From: Paenibacillus sp. J2TS4
GTDB lineage: Bacteria; Bacillota; Bacilli; Paenibacillales; NBRC-103111
Direction of reading: 5' to 3'
DNA length: 64,000 bases
Assembly (NCBI RefSeq): GCF_018403245.1
Contig: NZ_BOSH01000011.1
Location: 124,001-188,000 of the forward strand
Each line of letters opens with the position of its first letter. Positions within the stretch are counted from its first letter, which is position 1. This document shows positions 1 to 8,800 of the stretch, one piece after another. The translations under genes and the position numbers were made by a program. Under the pieces are notes generated by a model, which made no database searches, was not told the origin of the DNA, and worked only from the letters and a program-made list of their open reading frames with translations.

Positions 1-176
1 TAGCGAGCAATAAAAGGGATTGTGTTCCCTTCATCCATCAGCTCGACCGTCGTCTTGACTTTGCCCGGAGGAAGCTGCAATTCCCCGGCGATTTGCTTTA
101 ATATCCTCTCCCGCGTCTGGGCTTTCTGCTCCTCCGTCACTTCGACGGCGACGGTTTGTTCCTCTATGTTTGCCAT
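1..176 (-). CDS. tex: Tex family S1 RNA-binding transcriptional accessory protein (N-terminal fragment, runs off the window edge)
   Basis: The minus strand from ATG 174-176 gives 58 codons up to the left edge without a stop. The end of the fragment reads DEGNTIPFIAR, a hallmark of the Tex/YhgF N-terminal region, where Tex continues with a Tyr-Arg-Lys segment; the last two visible bases (TA) are compatible with the Tyr. Tex is a cytoplasmic nucleic-acid-binding protein of about 720 residues with a YqgF-like nuclease fold, HhH and S1 domains. An AAAGGAT ribosome site lies about 12 nt before the ATG. It follows mazF on the same strand but a terminator separates them. In B. subtilis the sigB operon lies between ndoA and the tex homologue; here no sigB genes intervene. 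Most of the gene is outside the window. Confidence 0.85.
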   Translation of the reverse strand, partial: MANIEEQTVAVEVTEEQKAQTRERILKQIAGELQLPPGKVKTTVELMDEGNTIPFIAR

Positions 177-286
177 CCGTTACATCCATCCTTTACCCGT
201 TTGTTGCTGGATTCGCTGCCATGAATGCGGATTCACACCCTTGTCCTTAAGGGGCCTCGAATCGCCGTTTTCCGGTCCATTGCCAC

Positions 287-314
287 AAAAAACGGGGGTT
301 TCCCAGTTCCCCCG
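287..314 (-). terminator. Rho-independent terminator after mazF
   Basis: Read on the minus strand, CGGGGG and CCCCCG (293-298 and 309-314) form a 6-bp GC stem with a 10-nt loop, followed by six T (287-292). It lies about 30 nt after the mazF stop and separates mazEF from tex. Confidence 0.75.
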
Positions 315-344
315 CTTCGCTGTGCCGTTCCCGGTTGTTTTCAT

Positions 345-695
345 TTAAAAGTCAATTAATCCGACACTGATCTGCAAAGCGTCATTCACCTTGCGCATGG
401 TTTCGTCGTCCAAATGAGTAATTTTGTCGGTTAACCTTTGCTTGTCAATCGTCCGGATTTGCTCTAACAAAATAACCGAATCCCGGTCAAACCCATGAGT
501 CTTGGCATCAATTTCGACGTGAGTAGGCAATTTCGCCTTCTGGATTTGGGCCGTAATAGCCGCGATAATAACGGTAGGACTGAACCGATTCCCGATATCG
601 TTCTGAATGACAAGAACCGGACGAACCCCGCCCTGCTCTGATCCTACGACAGGAGAGAGCTCCGCAAAAAAAACATCGCCACGTTTTACTATCAA
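345..695 (-). CDS. mazF: MazF/EndoA (NdoA) mRNA interferase toxin
   Basis: The 116-residue protein has the same length as B. subtilis NdoA and fits it throughout: an MIVKRGDVFFAELSPV start and a GSEQGGVRPVLVIQND segment. Arg25 and Thr48, the residues implicated in RNA cleavage in the B. subtilis enzyme, are both present. MazF cleaves single-stranded mRNA at a short motif (UACAU in B. subtilis) and is neutralised by the RHH antitoxin encoded just upstream. The start is 3 nt after the mazE stop, so the two are co-translated. Order alr-mazE-mazF is conserved in Bacillales. A terminator follows. Confidence 0.95.
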   Translation of the reverse strand: MIVKRGDVFFAELSPVVGSEQGGVRPVLVIQNDIGNRFSPTVIIAAITAQIQKAKLPTHVEIDAKTHGFDRDSVILLEQIRTIDKQRLTDKITHLDDETMRKVNDALQISVGLIDF

Positions 696-698
696 CGT

Positions 699-977
699 CT
701 ACACCCCGCTAACTAAGCGGTCTAATGTGCTTCCTGCATCTTCCTCTGCTTGAAAGGCTTCCGAAGCAATGTTGAGATTAATTTTAGCCATTTCCATATA
801 CCCGCGCTGCATCGATTCACGCAAATACCTTTTTTTGCGCTCCATTAAATAGAGCTTCATCGCCTGACGGATCAGCTCGCTCCGATTGGATTTCTCCAAT
901 TCAACAATTCCGTCCACTTCCCGCAGCAACTGATCCGGCAAGCTAATCATAATCCTCTTCGTGTTCACACTGGACAC
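699..977 (-). CDS. mazE: MazE/EndoAI ribbon-helix-helix antitoxin
   Basis: CopG/RHH-type antitoxin of MazF. The N-terminal strand-helix-helix reads TKRIMISLPDQLLREVDGIV, and the C-terminal toxin-binding part carries RRGYMEMAKINL-like sequence (here QRGYMEMAKINLNIASEA), very close to B. subtilis NdoAI (93 residues). An upstream ATG at 998 is in frame, but GGGGGTG at 986-992 sits 8 nt before a GTG at 975-977, giving a 92-residue protein beginning SSVNTKR, which matches the family length better. It is transcribed with mazF and probably autoregulated through its RHH domain. Confidence 0.93.
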   Translation of the reverse strand: MSSVNTKRIMISLPDQLLREVDGIVELEKSNRSELIRQAMKLYLMERKKRYLRESMQRGYMEMAKINLNIASEAFQAEEDAGSTLDRLVSGV

Positions 978-1015
978 AGAACTAGCACCCCCAAACATTC
1001 ACAACCAATATTACC

Positions 1016-1046
1016 ATTATAGCGGATTTCAAGCAATTTAATACAA
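1016..1046 (-). promoter_or_regulatory. Possible mazEF promoter
   Basis: On the minus strand a perfect TATAAT (1016-1021) lies about 40 nt before the preferred mazE start, with TTGTAT (1041-1046) 19 bp further upstream. The -35 match and the 19-bp spacing are imperfect, so this is tentative; mazEF may also be read from the alr promoter. Confidence 0.35.
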
Positions 1047-1173
1047 GAAAAAATATATGCCTATAGTATATCAATTATGCCATACAAATGATGCAGATCG
1101 TGGCGAGTTTCACAGCTCCTGATTACAAACTAGCCATCATTATAAACGTCCATTTCATTCCGCAGGAAAATGC

Positions 1174-2346
1174 CTAGTGATGCTGCAATTGATTAATCGC
1201 ATGAAGAACCTTGCCATTACTTACGTAAACTTTAGGAACCCGATGTGAAATCATGCAGACAATTTCATAGGGAATCGTCCCCAAGGCTTCTGCTATCTCC
1301 TCCACCGGGAGGGTGGCTCCCTGCTGATTTCCATAAAGTACTACTTCATCCCCGTAACTGGCTTGGGGCAAATGCGTCACATTTATCATACATTGATCCA
1401 TGCAAATCGTCCCAACGACAGGAGCGCTCTGCCCATTCACCAGCACTCTGGCCTTGCCGGTCAGCATACGGGAGTACCCGTCTGCATAACCTACCGGCAG
1501 TGTAGCGATTCGTTCGCCATCCTGTTGGGTCCTGTACACCGCGCCATAGCTGATGCCTTCATCAGCGGGCATGGATTTGACCATGACGATCCTCGTCTTG
1601 AGACTCATTACCGGCTGGAGGTTAATTTTCTGCCGGTTCACCTCCGCCGAAGGGTAGATCCCGTACATGGCGATTCCTAAGCGCACCATATTATAGGTCA
1701 GTTCCGGCAGATCAATGGCTGCTGCGCTGTTCCCGGCATGGACATACGGAAATCGGATTCCTTTGTCGGCAAAATATCGGACAATTTTATCAAATCGGCG
1801 ATGCTGTTTGAAAGTATAGGTTTTATCTTCTTCGTCTGCACAAGCGTAGTGGGTGAACAAGCCTTCTACAATCACTCCGGGGGTACCGATGGCTTGCTCG
1901 ATCAAAGCAATCGCCTGCTGTTCTTGATGGAGGCCTAGCCTCCCCATCCCGGTATCGATCTTAATATGAATTTTGACCGGATGTTCCACGCTTGCCTGTT
2001 CTGCCAAAGCACACAGCATTTCTTCATTATACACATTCACCGTAATATCGCTCGCCAGCGCGTGAGCTAATCCCTGTATGGGCGTATGCCCCAAAATAAG
2101 AATAGGCGCCTTAATGTTCGCCCGTCTCAGCTCCAGCGCTTCGTCCAAAAAAGCAACGGCCAAATATTTAGCTCCGCAAGCCAACGCTTCCTTGGCTATT
2201 TCTATGGCCCCGTGGCCGTAGGCATCTGCTTTAATGACCGCCATCATCTCAATAGACGGATCAAGCAGATGGCGAAATGCCCGTAAATTGTGTCGGAACG
2301 CATCCAACGAAATCTCTATCCATGTTGGACGATAGAACGAGTCCAA
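1174..2346 (-). CDS. alr: Alanine racemase (PLP-dependent)
   Basis: Interconverts L- and D-alanine for peptidoglycan precursors in the cytosol. The PLP-lysine motif AVIKADAYGHG lies near residue 39, the N-terminal TIM-barrel and C-terminal beta domain are complete, and GISYGAVY carries the second catalytic Tyr. Length about 390 residues is normal. A GTG at 2355 is also in frame, but it has no ribosome site; AGGTGA lies 5 nt before TTG 2344-2346, giving an N-terminus DSFYRPTWIEISL typical of Alr, so TTG is preferred. It stands between ydcC and mazEF as in B. subtilis, where the homologue is alrA (dal). Confidence 0.95.
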   Translation of the reverse strand: MDSFYRPTWIEISLDAFRHNLRAFRHLLDPSIEMMAVIKADAYGHGAIEIAKEALACGAKYLAVAFLDEALELRRANIKAPILILGHTPIQGLAHALASDITVNVYNEEMLCALAEQASVEHPVKIHIKIDTGMGRLGLHQEQQAIALIEQAIGTPGVIVEGLFTHYACADEEDKTYTFKQHRRFDKIVRYFADKGIRFPYVHAGNSAAAIDLPELTYNMVRLGIAMYGIYPSAEVNRQKINLQPVMSLKTRIVMVKSMPADEGISYGAVYRTQQDGERIATLPVGYADGYSRMLTGKARVLVNGQSAPVVGTICMDQCMINVTHLPQASYGDEVVLYGNQQGATLPVEEIAEALGTIPYEIVCMISHRVPKVYVSNGKVLHAINQLQHH

Positions 2347-2510
2347 GCTCTTCACCTACTTCACAACGTAAGAGGGGTCCTTATAGAAGCTTTCCGCTTC
2401 CTTAAGCAACCCCCCTTCGGGATACCGGCTACATTGTCTAAAAAGTTCATGTTAATAGTTTATTTTAATGTTAAACGCTTCTCTATAAGCTGTCAATGAA
2501 TCGCTGGGCT

Positions 2511-3590
2511 CTATTTTAACGATTGCCCCTGGACAGATTGGGCGATGGCCGCCATCTCTTCCACAGGAAGATCGCCGGAGGAAAGACGGAATTCCACTCC
2601 GTCGTAAGTCCACACTAACGTTTTCTGATCCTCCCCGGTCAGCACCGCTAATGTATACCCCAGGTCCACTATCTCCGTAGGCAGCACCGAGACCGCCCGA
2701 TCTACCGGTCTGGATTGCAGTAACGTGTAGTTGTAAGTTCCTGTGTATCTTTGCAGCAGCCCCTTCCCATCGCCAAGCTTAACCTCCGTCACCTCCGATT
2801 GGGTGACCCCTTCCGGAAGATAAGCCGGATCGATGAATACCAAGGTCTGCTGCTTCGTATTAATAGAAGCTTCCTCTCCTTCGGCCCGGGCTTGTTGGCC
2901 GTCCTCTGCTGCTTGCTGCCCCTCTCCTTGAAGCATCGTCGGAGTTGTCGGCAGCAGGGAAGCCGTCATATTCCTCTGCATGTCAAAAGAGTCCTTGTCA
3001 AATTCTTTATTGAATTCAAAGTGGGTGAACTCCATAGAAACCATGACATTGTTGCTGGCATCCGAAACTTCTATGTTTTGCGGCCCCAGCGTTTTTTTGT
3101 CCAGCCATACCTTTTGACGAACCAAGGACGCATTCTGATAGTTGGCCGACACATCAAAAACATAGGCATTGTCCTCTGTCGTCAGTTGACGTTCTTTATC
3201 CATCTGGATGCTTTCTGCAATAGACTGGAACAAATAAACCTGCCCCTGATTGTCCGGCCAGTTGCTCTGGAAGCGGAAGCTTTTATTCAAATGAGGAGTC
3301 AGCACATATACCCCTTCATCGTTGCGCAGTACAATCTGGGTAATGTCTTTCTTGTCATTCGTCAAGGCAATTCGATAATAATGGGGCTTCTTGAACCATA
3401 CTTCTACCTGATATTCCTGCGGCTCTTGCCCCGTATGCAGCGTCATCCGGCCAACTCCCTGATAGCTCTCCATCTTCGCAATAACTTCGTCCAGCTCTTT
3501 GACTACGGTACCCGCATCCTTAGCGCCGCATCCGGATAATATAACCGCAATACCTAATACGATAGCCGCCATCCATGTGACCCGTCGCAT
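2511..3590 (-). CDS. ydcC: Outer-membrane-lipoprotein-carrier-like (LolA-fold) lipoprotein, YdcC homologue
   Basis: Exported lipoprotein: a Lys/Arg-poor start MRRVTW, a hydrophobic stretch and lipobox ILSGC (Cys21). The body fits the LolA-like fold of B. subtilis YdcC, a sporulation-associated lipoprotein made in the mother cell, and the position immediately upstream of alr-ndoAI-ndoA is the same as in B. subtilis. The frame can be extended to TTG 3611, but that codon is part of the GGAGGAGAGG ribosome site; ATG 3588-3590 lies 9 nt after it and is the likely start. A Gln/Glu/Ala-rich insert occurs near residues 220-245. acpS, which precedes ydcC in B. subtilis, is absent; a divergent BlaI-type operon begins instead. 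The exact function is unknown. Confidence 0.8.
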   Translation of the reverse strand: MRRVTWMAAIVLGIAVILSGCGAKDAGTVVKELDEVIAKMESYQGVGRMTLHTGQEPQEYQVEVWFKKPHYYRIALTNDKKDITQIVLRNDEGVYVLTPHLNKSFRFQSNWPDNQGQVYLFQSIAESIQMDKERQLTTEDNAYVFDVSANYQNASLVRQKVWLDKKTLGPQNIEVSDASNNVMVSMEFTHFEFNKEFDKDSFDMQRNMTASLLPTTPTMLQGEGQQAAEDGQQARAEGEEASINTKQQTLVFIDPAYLPEGVTQSEVTEVKLGDGKGLLQRYTGTYNYTLLQSRPVDRAVSVLPTEIVDLGYTLAVLTGEDQKTLVWTYDGVEFRLSSGDLPVEEMAAIAQSVQGQSLK

Positions 3591-3789
3591 CCCATCATCC
3601 CTCTCCTCCAAGGTTTGTTAACCATCCCGGCTTTCGCAAGCCTTTGCGATTTCACTGATACATGTCTATGTAGATACTTGGCCATTTATTCGGACTAGTT
3701 TGACGAGCAGGGGCTTGAACGAAAAAGTATGAAATAAAAATTCCTTCAAAACTTTTTTAATTTCAATTGAAAATGTTCCACAATGGATA

Positions 3790-3840
3790 TTGACATCTGC
3801 GACAACTTGTCGTATTTTAGATATACGACAAGTTGTCGCA
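3790..3840 (+). promoter_or_regulatory. Promoter with 18-bp inverted-repeat operator for the BlaI-type operon
   Basis: A consensus -35 TTGACA (3790-3795) and TATTTT (3813-3818) are spaced 17 bp. Overlapping the spacer and -10 is TGCGACAACTTGTCGTAT (3798-3815), repeated as its exact reverse complement at 3823-3840 with a 7-nt gap. Each arm holds its own 13-nt dyad, CGACAA-N-TTGTCG, so two adjacent dimer sites are present. Binding by the BlaI-type repressor encoded 27 nt downstream would cover the promoter. The operator assignment is inferred from position and symmetry. Confidence 0.8.
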
Positions 3841-3866
3841 GTAGTAAAACAGGTGGTGCGCACACG

Positions 3867-4247
3867 ATGAAACAATTAGGAAGGTTATCTGAAACCGAAA
3901 TGGAAGTCATGGAGGTGATATGGGAATTAGCTGCTCCTGTAACGGTTGCACAGCTTCTGGAGCTATTCGAAAGCAAAGACTGGAAAACTTCAACTTTATC
4001 GACCATACTGAAACGGCTGATTGAAAAAGGGTTTTTGACCAAATCCATGATCGGCAAGGTGAATTTTTACGATCCTGCGTTGACATTTAACGAGTACAAG
4101 AAGTACGAAACCAAAACATTTTTAAGTCGCTTATACAATGGGGAAGTCAAAAATTTTATAGCTTCTCTCGTTGATGATGAGGAACTCGGTCCAAACGACA
4201 TAGCGGAGTTAAAAGAGTGGTTTGCGCGCAAGGAGGGTGAGAAATGA
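3867..4247 (+). CDS. BlaI/MecI/CopY-family transcriptional repressor
   Basis: Winged-helix repressor of 126 residues, the usual BlaI length. LSETEMEVMEVIWELAAPVTVAQLLE is the canonical N-terminal helix pair and KTSTLSTILKRLIEKGFL the recognition helix and wing; the C-terminal part is the dimerisation region cut by the cognate protease in known BlaI-BlaR1 pairs. The frame is open back to 3783, but MKQLGRLSE at 3867 is the natural start, with GGTGG upstream. Its stop overlaps the start of the M56 protease gene (ATGA, 4244-4247), indicating translational coupling. It very likely represses its own promoter at the adjacent inverted repeat. Confidence 0.92.
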   Translation: MKQLGRLSETEMEVMEVIWELAAPVTVAQLLELFESKDWKTSTLSTILKRLIEKGFLTKSMIGKVNFYDPALTFNEYKKYETKTFLSRLYNGEVKNFIASLVDDEELGPNDIAELKEWFARKEGEK

Positions 4248-5443
4248 TGGATTTATTTCTGTCTCTCATCATTGCGTCATTAATAGGAACATTTATTTGG
4301 ATTGTGCAAAATAGTATCAAACCATTCACGCAAAAATTATTTTCACAGACGTGGCACTATTACACTGGCTTAATCCCTGTATTTTTTCTTCTTGGCGGTG
4401 CAGAAATCTTAAACAGACTTATTCCGTTTGTACAGTCTATGTTACCTGATACAGGCACAAGTCCAACTCCCGGGCAAGATGTACATGTTCTGCCATTGGA
4501 GCAAACGGCAAATAGTTTGTCGCATATGCATCAGCTATTTATCCATCTGCTGCGGCTTGAAAAGGTAAAAGATATAGTTCTATTCGCCCTTCTGATTTGG
4601 GCAGTTGGAGCCATCGTTTTTCTTGCTGTGAATGTAATAAAGTATCGGGCATTCAAACGTTCTATTCTACAAAAAAGCCGAGTATGTGATACGGTGCCAT
4701 GCCCCGTCAAAGTAATCATAAGTGCCCATGCAACGACACCCATGCTAATGGGGTTATGGAGACCGGTGGTTATCCTGCCGGATACTCCATTCGGCGAGAA
4801 AGAGCTTGCCATGATTATCTCTCACGAGGTCATTCATTTAAAACGCGGCGACCTGCTAGTAAAGTTAATGGTACTCATGGCCAATTCGGTTCACTGGTTT
4901 AATCCGGCAGCTTATTCGCTCAACAAACAGATGAATACGCTTTGTGAGCTTTCCTGTGATGAACAAGTCGTTCAGGAAATGGATAGGGAAAGCCGAAGGC
5001 TATACGGTGAAACGCTTTTATCCATGCTGGAGTATGGCGTTATGCAGAGAAATGTTATTTGCACCAGCAGCTTATGCAATTCTAAAAAGAATATGAAAAG
5101 GAGACTGATAAACGTGATGAATGTCAAGAAACCAAAAAAATCTATTATTTTGTTGTCTCTTGTTGCGACAATAGCAATGGTTGGAAGCGGCGGAATTGCT
5201 GCGTATGCCGCCGGATCGGCTGTCTCGTTCGATTCTTCCTCAGTCAAGGCTAGTAATATTACCATTCAATATCCGGATGGGACCATCGAATCTTACGATA
5301 AAGACGGCAATCTGAAGCCGGTGGAACCGAAAGGAAGCCATCCCCCGCGGGAGCTTACCTACGAGGAGATATTGGAGCGGATCAAACTGCTTCAAGAGAA
5401 AGGGATTTCTGTGCCGGAAGAATACCTCAACGCTATCAATTAA
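4244..5443 (+). CDS. BlaR1/MecR1-like M56 membrane metalloprotease without a penicillin-sensor domain
   Basis: Integral-membrane gluzincin partner of the upstream BlaI-type repressor. Three N-terminal membrane segments (about 4-20, 34-52, 110-130) precede a cytoplasmic loop with the zinc site HEVIH (His194, Glu195, His198) and the downstream CELSCDE motif that carries the third ligand. A fourth membrane segment lies near 302-322. In BlaR1 this is followed by a penicillin-binding sensor of about 250 residues; here only about 70 extracytoplasmic residues remain, with a YPDGTIESYDKDGNLKPVEP segment. The input is therefore not obviously a beta-lactam. No beta-lactamase gene follows. The regulated target beyond the pair itself is not visible. 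Confidence 0.88.
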   Translation: MMDLFLSLIIASLIGTFIWIVQNSIKPFTQKLFSQTWHYYTGLIPVFFLLGGAEILNRLIPFVQSMLPDTGTSPTPGQDVHVLPLEQTANSLSHMHQLFIHLLRLEKVKDIVLFALLIWAVGAIVFLAVNVIKYRAFKRSILQKSRVCDTVPCPVKVIISAHATTPMLMGLWRPVVILPDTPFGEKELAMIISHEVIHLKRGDLLVKLMVLMANSVHWFNPAAYSLNKQMNTLCELSCDEQVVQEMDRESRRLYGETLLSMLEYGVMQRNVICTSSLCNSKKNMKRRLINVMNVKKPKKSIILLSLVATIAMVGSGGIAAYAAGSAVSFDSSSVKASNITIQYPDGTIESYDKDGNLKPVEPKGSHPPRELTYEEILERIKLLQEKGISVPEEYLNAIN

Positions 5444-5515
5444 CCATCTGACCTTTCTAAGGCAAGCTGAACTTATCGTCTCTCGAAGACCGAACCTAGA
5501 AATCGCGACGTGTCA

Positions 5516-5740
5516 CTAGTCATTCTGCCATTGGTGGAGCATTTTCTGATGCTCCACCAGCATCATATCCGTCCATTTTTCCATCTGCCTTAGCTGGATA
5601 TCCGATGCTTCACGGATTTCTCTGACCGCTTCCCTTCCTTGTTCCAGGATCTTTATGAGAGCATGGAATCCCTCGATCCTTATTTTTATAGCATTCTCCC
5701 AAGCATCCTCAGATAAGTCTATCAAATAAAAAACGGCCAT
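5516..5740 (-). CDS. Small helical hypothetical protein
   Basis: A 74-residue frame predicted to be almost wholly helical, rich in Glu, Ile and Met, with the pattern of a coiled coil (for example REIREASDIQLRQMEKW). It does not overlap another gene and its composition looks coding, but no good ribosome site is visible before the ATG at 5740 and I recognise no family. It may be a genuine small gene, or the end of an eroded one. Confidence 0.4.
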   Translation of the reverse strand: MAVFYLIDLSEDAWENAIKIRIEGFHALIKILEQGREAVREIREASDIQLRQMEKWTDMMLVEHQKMLHQWQND

Positions 5741-5846
5741 CGCTTCAATTCCAGTGCCGGCCGCTTGGAGTTATTCGGTATCACTTTGTATTATTATTTG
5801 TATAATTAAAAGGAAATGTGGTGGAACTTGTCGAAATATAGGCATC

Positions 5847-8800
5847 ATGATGTCAACTAAAAGAGTCATTTTCATAGCGGTAACATTTTTGGCACTCCTT
5901 ACGGGCTTTCGCTTTTTATGGCTCCATTTTTATACGGTTCCTGATCATCCGCATGCTTTTCAGGGTGAACTGGATTTGCGCAACTGGGAACCGCTGGCAG
6001 ATAACTCGATTACACTGGACGGGGAGTGGCAGTTCTTCCCTAATACTCTTTTGATGCAGAGTACGGAGGACACCCATTCTACTTTTAGCGAGAACGGAGC
6101 AGACGTTATTCAAGTTCCGGGCAACTGGAACGTTTCTGAACAGACAGATAGATCAAGCACGTATGGCTTTGGAACTTATCGATTACGCATCCTAGTCGAT
6201 CCTGACAAAGGCAGTCATTACGGTATCCGCATTCCAAGCATCCACAGCTCGTCCGAAGTATATATCAACGGGAACCTGCTGGTCCAGTCTGGGCAGCCTG
6301 CCGAGAATAAACAGCAATACAAGCCATTAGACGTTCCTATTATGGCCTATTTTACATTGGAAAAAACGAACGTGATTGAGCTCGTCATTCAGGTTGCAAA
6401 CTATGATAACGCCCACAACGGCGGTATTTTCCGTTCCCTGAAATTCGGCTTGGCAGACACCTTTAGCAAGGACATCACATTTGCCACAGGTGTAGTTCTC
6501 ATCGCTTGTGTCGTTTACCTGATTCATGCCTTGTATGGCTTCATACTATATTTGGTTGGGAAGCGGGACAGACGATTACTCTACTTCTCTTTGATGATCC
6601 TTTGTGTCATTCTAGGAACGCTCATGGATGGAGATCGTTTGTTATTTGCATGGGTTCCGTTCAATTTTGAATGGAGTATAAAGGTTTTATATCTTGTGAT
6701 GATCTCCGGAGGCTACTTTCTGCTGCAGTGCATTAAGCACAAGCTGCCCGATTACATAAGATTCAAACTGTTCACACCGTATGTAATCCTGTGTGGAGTA
6801 TCGATAGGGATGATCTTGCTCCTGCCAGCCTCTGCCAACTTGATGCTGGAGACGTTTTACAGCATCGTGATGTTTATTCCTTGCTTATTAGCGCCTCTGG
6901 CGATGTATCGTGCGACAGTACGTATTAATAGGGACAACATTTTTTTGCTGCTGGCGGTCATTGCTGCAATTGGCAGCCTGATATGGCTGTTTATCATTTA
7001 TGCGCTGCGGATTGAGATGATTTCTTACCCGTTTGACCTGATGATTGCGACTATCTGTTTTTCCACGTATTGGTTCAAACAATATTTCCGCGTACTGGAC
7101 AAGTCGCAGCAGTTGACAGTCAAATTGCAGAAAGCTGACAAGCATAAAGACGAATTTTTGGCCATGGTAGCTCATGAGCTGCGAAATCCGCTGCATGGCA
7201 TTATAAATATTTCGCAATCGGTCTCAGACAGGGAGAAGGGTACGCTCAAGGAGAGAAGTGCGCAAGATCTGGAACTACTATCCATCGTTGGACGACGCAT
7301 GTCGTTAATGTTAGATGACTTGCTTGATCTGGCACGGTTGAGGGAAAGCCGCCTTTCCCTTCAGCCCGTCCGCGTATCGGTCCATAATGTTGCGGAAGCC
7401 GTCATGGACATTCTTCGATATATGACCGAGGGGAAGCCGATACAGCTGGTCAATCGGATTCCAAGCCACTTCCCGCTGGTGATCGCTGATGAAAACAGAT
7501 TGACTCAAATTTTGTTTAATCTCCTGCACAATGCAGTCAAATATTCGCAAGCCAGAGAAGTATCTGTCTATGCTTCTATTGAAGATAATTGGGCACGAAT
7601 TTCGGTTGTCGATAACGGTATCGGCATGGATAATGAGCTTATGAGCAAAATTTTTGAGCCGTATGAACAAGCTTCCACCCCATCTACTGGCAGTGGATTT
7701 GGACTGGGACTGAGCATTTGCAAGCTATTGGTTGAATTGCATGGCGGTACGCTGGAAGTGAGCTCCAAGCTGAACCAAGGCTCGATTTTCACGTTTACAC
7801 TGGAAGTATCCGTTTCTTCCAGTCAACCAGAGGTTATACCGAGTCCGGTTGCGAAGCTTGGAGATAAGCAAATCGCCGCAGCTAAAGCTTGGGATAAGCT
7901 TAATGAGGCTGTGGAGCAATCATCACCATCGGACCCTGTTCGAATATTGGCCGTAGATGACGATCCCATGAACTTAAAAGTGCTGGAGAGTGTCTTCTCC
8001 ATAGAGCCATATGAGATTGTTACCGCTACAAGCGGTCCAGAAGCGCTGTCACTTCTGGAGTCAGGCGAATGGGATCTAGTCATTGCCGATGTCATGATGC
8101 CGAATATGTCCGGCTATGAATTGACCTCCCGTATCCGGGAGCGGTTTCCCATTTCGGAGCTTCCCGTGCTGCTTTTGACCTCCTGCAGCCGAAACGAGGA
8201 CATCGAAGCCGGATTTCGAGCGGGAGCCAACGATTATGTTACGAAACCAATGAATGCGGTGGAACTAAAATCCAGAGTTCAATCGTTGACCAGACTGAAA
8301 AGGTCGATCAGCGAACGCCTGCGTATGGAAGCAGCGTGGCTGCAGGCGCAGGTCAGACCCCATTTTATTATCAATACATTCACCGCGATAGCCGCGTTAG
8401 GCAAAATAGATACGAACAGAATGGATGCCCTGATCGAGGAGCTGTCCAATTACTTGCGGCTTAGTATCGATTTTCAAAACTCCGATCGGGTAGCCTCGTT
8501 GGAGCACGAGCTTCAGCTCATCCGTTCCTATCTGTTTATCCAGAAGGAACGTTTTGGCGACAGGCTGCGAGTAGTCTGGGAAATAGACGAGCCTATTCAA
8601 TTAGACATTCCTCCATTATCCATCCAGCCTCTTGTGGAGAATGCGATCATTCACGGGTTATTGAAACGTTCAAAAGGCGGAGAAATCCGCATTCGTATTA
8701 CGGAACGGGAGCAATGGGTGGAGATTTCCGTAGCAGATAACGGTGTTGGAATGGATTCTGAGACGCTCAAGCAGCTATTAGACAGAAAGCCCGACAAACG

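Noticed and set aside
22..348. Plus-strand frame of 108 codons at the left edge
   Set aside because: It is antisense to the tex start and crosses the mazF terminator; no ribosome site.
2751..3539. Plus-strand frame of 262 codons
   Set aside because: Lies entirely antisense to ydcC, with Arg/His/Leu-rich composition typical of shadow frames.
4244..5443. Beta-lactam resistance sensor
   Set aside because: The penicillin-binding sensor domain is missing and no beta-lactamase or PBP gene follows.
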